DNA from: Micromussa lordhowensis
Taxonomy: Eukaryota; Cnidaria; Anthozoa; Scleractinia; Lobophylliidae
DNA length: 64,000 nt
Direction: 5' to 3'
NCBI GenBank assembly: GCA_964020085.1
Contig: CAXHUQ010001451.1
Span: forward strand, 124,001-188,000
Each line of letters starts with the position of its first letter. The first letter of the stretch is position 1. This document shows positions 60,341 through 64,000 of this stretch, in pieces. The notes beneath the pieces are model-generated. The model was not told the DNA's origin and searched no databases. It worked only from the letters and a program-made list of their open reading frames with translations. The position numbers and the translations under genes were made by a program.

Positions 60341-63300
60341 AGCATAGTGTGACATTTTGCGCAGCTCCGAAACTTTGCATGTGGACCTGGACCGACCCCG
60401 GGAGTGCTTTGGTGCCATTAGTTTGCAAAGTTGCGACGCACGCCAAGCTCGGCTAGCTAGGCAGCCAGCCGGCCGCACCCGGGGATCTGCCGGGCTCCTT
60501 AGCATAGTGTGACATTTTGAGCAGCTCCGAAACTTTGCATGTGGGCCCGGACCGACCCCGGGAGTACTTTGGTGCCATTAGTTTGCAAAGTTGCGACGCG
60601 CGCCAAGTTTGGCTAATTAGCAATCGGGCTGCTTAGCATAGTGTGACATTTTGCGCAGCTCCGAAACTTTGCATGTGGACTTGGACCGACCCCGGGAGTG
60701 CTTTGGTGCCATTAGTTTGCAAAGTTGCGACGTGCGCCAAGTTCGGCTAATTAGCAATCGGGCTGCTTAGCATAGTGTGACATTTTGCGCAGCTCCGAAA
60801 CTTTGCATGTGGGCCGGGACCGACCCCGGGAGTGCTTTGGTGCCATTAGTTTGCAAAGTTGCGACACGCGCCAAGTTTGGCTAATTAGCAATCGGGCTGC
60901 TTAGCATAGTGTGACATTTTGCACAGCTCCGAAACTTTGCATGTGGACCCGGACCGACCCCGGGAGTGCTTTGGTTCCATTAGTTTGCAAAATTGCGACG
61001 CGCGCCAAGCTCGGCTAAATAGGTAGCCAGCCGGCCGCACCCGGGGATCTGCCGGGCTGGTTAGCATAGTGTGACATTTTGCGCAGCTCCGAAACTTTGC
61101 ATGTGGGCCCGGACCGACCCCTGAAGTGCTTTGATGCCATTAGTTTGCAAAGTTGCGACGCGCGCCAAGCTCGGCTAATTAGGCAGCCAGCCGGCCGCAC
61201 CAGCAGATCTGCCGGGCTGCTTAGCATAGTGTGACATTTTGCGCGGCTCCGAAACTGTGCATGTGGGCCCGGACTGACCCCGGAAGTGCTTTGGTGCCAT
61301 TAGTTTGCAAAGTTGCGATGCGCGCCAAGTTCGGCTAATTAGCAATCGGCCTGCTTAGCATAGTGTGACATTTTGAACAGCTCCAAAACTTTGCATGTGG
61401 ACCCGGACCGACCCCGGGAGTGCTTTGGTGCCATTAGTTTGCAAAATTGCGACGCGCGCCAAGCTCGGCTAACTAGGTAGCCAGCCGGCCGCACCCGGGG
61501 ATCTGCAGGGCTGGTTAGCATAGTGTGACATTTTGCGCAGCTCCGAAACTTTGCATGTGGGCCCGAACCGACCCCGGAAGTGCTTTGGTGCCATTAGTTT
61601 GCAAAGTTGCGACGCGCGCCAAGTTCGGCTAATTAGCAATCGGGCTGCTTAGCATAGTGTGACATTTTGCGCAGCTCCGAAACTTTGCATGTGGACCCGG
61701 ACCGACCCCGGGAGTGCTTTGGTGCCATTAGTTTGCAAAGTTGTGACGCGCGCCAAGCTCGGCTAACTAGGCAGCCAGCCGGCCGCACCCGGGGAAATGC
61801 CGGGCTCCTAAGCATAGTGTGACATTTTGCGCAGCTCCGAAACTTTGCATGTGGGCCCGGACCTACCCCGGGAGTGCTTTGGTGCCATTAGTTTGCAAAG
61901 TTGCGACGCGCGCCAAGTTTGGCTAATTAGCAATCGGGCTGCTTTGCATAGTGTGACATTTTGCGCAGCTCCGAAACTTTGCATGTGGATTCAAACCGAC
62001 CCCGGGAGTGCCTTGGAGCCATTAGTTTGCAAAGTTGCGACCCGCGCCAAGCTCGGCTAATTAGGCAGCCAGCCGGCCGGCCGCACCCGCGGATCTGCCG
62101 GGCTGCTTAGCATAGTGTGACATTTTGCGCGGCTCCGAAACTGTGCATGTGGGCCCGGACTGACCCCGAGAGTGCTTTGGTGCCATTAGTTTGCAAAGTT
62201 GCGACGCGCGCCAAGTTTGGCTAATTAGCAATCGGGCTGCTTAGCATAGTGTGACATTTTACGCAGCTCCGAAACTTTGCGTGTGGTCCCGGACCGACCC
62301 CGGGAGTGCTTTGGTGCCATTAGTTTGCAAAATTGCGACGTGCGCCAAGCTCGGCTAACTAGGTAGCCAGCCAGCCGCACCCGGGGATCTGCAGGGCTGG
62401 TTAGCATAGTGTGACATTTTGCGCAGCTCCGAAACTTTGCATGTGGGCCCGAACCGACCCCGGAAGTGCTTTGGTGCCATTAGTTTGCAAAGTTGCGACG
62501 CGCGCCAAGTTCGGCTAATTAGCAATCGGGCTGCTTAGCATAGTGTGACATTTTGCGCAGCTCCGAAACTTTGCATGTGGACCCGGACCGACCCCGGGAG
62601 TGCTTTGGTGCCATTAGTTTGCAAAGTTGTGACGCGCGCCAAGCTCGGCTAACTAGGCAGCCAGCCGGCCGCACCCGGGGAAATGCCGGGCTCCTAAGCA
62701 TAGTGTGACATTTTGCGCAGCTCCGAAACTTTGCATGTGGGCCCGGACCTACCCCGGGAGTGCTTTGGTGCCATTAGTTTGCAAAGTTGCGACGCGCGCC
62801 AAGTTTGGCTAATTAGCAATCGGGCTGCTTTGCATAGTGTGACATTTTGCGCAGCTCCGAAACTTTGCATGTGGATTCAAACCGACCCCGGGAGTGCCTT
62901 GGAGCCATTAGTTTGCAAAGTTGCGACCCGCGCCAAGCTCGGCTAATTAGGCAGCCAGCCGGCCGGCCGCACCCGCGGATCTGCCGGGCTGCTTAGCATA
63001 GTGTGACATTTTGCGCGGCTCCGAAACTGTGCATGTGGGCCCGGACTGACCCCGAGAGTGCTTTGGTGCCATTAGTTTGCAAAGTTGCGACGCGCGCCAA
63101 GTTTGGCTAATTAGCAATCGGGCTGCTTAGCATAGTGTGACATTTTACGCAGCTCCGAAACTTTGCGTGTGGTCCCGGACCGACCCCGGGAGTGCTTTGG
63201 TGCCATTAGTTTGCAAAATTGCGACGTGCGCCAAGCTCGGCTAACTAGGTAGCCAGCCAGCCACACCCGGGGATCTGCCGGGCTGCTTAGCATAGTGTGA

Positions 63301-64000
63301 CATTTTGCGCAGCTCCGAAACTTTGCATGTGGACCCGGACCAACCCCGGGAGTGCTTTGGTGCCATTAGTTTGCAAAATTGCGACGCGCGCCAGCCTCGG
63401 CTAACTAGGCAGCCAGCCGGCCGCACCCGGGGATCTGCCGGGCTCCTTAGCATAGTGTGACATTTTGAGCAGCTCCGAAACTTTGCATGTGGACCCGGAC
63501 CGACCCCGGGAGTACTTTGGTTCCATTAGTTTGCAAAATTGCGACGCGCGCCAAGCTCGGCTAACTAGGTAGCCAGCCGGCCGCACCCGGGGATCTGCCG
63601 GGCTGGTTAGCATAGTGTGACATTTTGCGCAGCTCCGAAACTTTGCATGTGGGCCCGGACCGACCCCGGAAGTGCTTTGGTGCCATTAGTTTGCAAAGTT
63701 GCGACACGCGCCAAGTTCGGCTAATTAGCAATCGGGCTGCTTAGCATAGTGTAAAATTTTCCGCAGCTCCGAAACTTTGCATGTGGACCCGGACCGACGC
63801 CGGGAGTGCTTTGGTGCCATTAGTTTGCAAAGTTGCGACGCGCGCCAAGTTCGGCTAATTAGCAATCGCGTTGCTTAGCATAGTGTGACATTTTGCGTAG
63901 CTCTGAAACTTTGCATGTGGACCCGGACCGACCCCGGGAGTGCTTTGGTGCCATTAGTTTGCAAAGTTGCGACGCGCGCCAAGCTCGGCTAACTAGGCAG
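60341..64000. repeat. 3,830 bp HOR, incomplete at the right edge (3,660 bp)
   Basis: This unit follows the 3,830 bp order through 24 complete monomers and ends inside the 25th, an L monomer starting at 63,877. It keeps monomers 7 and 8 as separate units, unlike its duplicate at 14,263-17,958. It shares GACGTGCGCCAAG near 60,731 with that copy (near 14,653). Confidence 0.93.

Larger units (their letters stand above)
1..64000. repeat. Satellite DNA array (134/160 bp monomers) filling the window
   Basis: The window consists entirely of tandem, same-orientation copies of one satellite family. The anchor AGCATAGTGTGACATTTTG recurs at spacings of 134, 160 or (rarely) 164 bp from base 101 to base 63,877, with no interruption and no unrelated insert. 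After the anchor, each monomer carries in order GCAGCTCCGAAACTTTGCAT, a CCGGACCGACCCCGG block, AGTGCTTTGGTGCCATTAG, TTTGCAAAGTTGCGACGCGC, and then either a short or a long tail ending in GGGCTGCTT. One short monomer counted by hand is about 54 percent GC, and long monomers are richer. Such arrays are typical of eukaryotic heterochromatin. The family is not one I recognise. No stretch in the window holds anything other than this repeat. Confidence 0.98.

Noticed and set aside
1..64000. CRISPR array
   Set aside because: The repeat covers the whole period. There are no short identical repeats separated by unique spacers, and no cas genes.
1..64000. Transposon or retroelement origin, rDNA spacer, telomeric repeat
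   Set aside because: No terminal repeats, target-site duplications, reverse transcriptase or transposase fragments, rRNA-like segments or TTAGGG-type arrays were seen. The sequence is homogeneous satellite from end to end.
44609..64000. Pure assembly artefact duplicating the left part of the window
   Set aside because: Not excluded, but less likely. The two copies differ by 588, 882 and 134 bp indels and by isolated base changes, such as ACTAACCCC near 6,601 and GACCCTGGAAG near 9,387, which are present only in the left copy. A simple assembly duplication would be expected to be identical, although allelic copies joined in tandem remain possible.

Overview
The whole 64 kb window is one uninterrupted, head-to-tail, GC-rich satellite DNA array. 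I found no credible gene, RNA gene, transposon, CRISPR array or unique sequence. Every monomer lies in the same orientation, and essentially each one carries the anchor AGCATAGTGTGACATTTTG or a near variant. I count about 435 complete monomers plus a partial one at each end. This points to eukaryotic constitutive heterochromatin (centromeric, pericentromeric, subtelomeric or sex-chromosome type). I do not recognise the family and cannot name the species.

There are two monomer forms: a short one (S, 134 bp) and a long one (L, 160 bp). L differs from S by a net 26 bp GC-rich insertion with hairpin potential. A 164 bp L variant also exists. S and L usually alternate as a 294 bp dimer (exactly 2 x 147 bp). 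Dimers are assembled into higher-order repeats (HORs). All unit coordinates below use the first base of AGCATAGTGT as the monomer start.

Layout:
(1) 1-12,550: a 19-monomer, 2,784 bp HOR that alternates between two versions, A and B (super-period 5,568 bp). The last two copies are shortened by 588 and 882 bp.
(2) 12,551-14,262: a transition block.
(3) 14,263-36,758: a second, derived HOR family alternating between 26-monomer (3,830 bp) and 32-monomer (4,686 bp) units (super-period 8,516 bp). One copy lacks a 134 bp monomer, and one 5,598 bp copy is a 4,686/3,830 fusion.
(4) 36,759-41,176: rearranged, irregular monomer order.
(5) 41,177-58,628: the 2,784 bp A/B HOR again.
(6) 58,629-64,000: the same transition block again, followed by the start of a 3,830 bp unit.

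At the largest scale, 1-17,922 and 44,609-64,000 are copies of one another. They share private point variants and differ mainly by the 588, 882 and 134 bp indels, so there is a further periodicity of about 45-46 kb above the HORs. The hierarchy runs monomer, 294 bp dimer, 2.8-5.6 kb HOR, 5.6-8.5 kb alternating super-HOR, then about 46 kb block. Most length differences can be traced to crossovers inside monomers, where a hybrid monomer marks the junction. The open reading frames in the array are by-products of the repeat and are not annotated as genes.
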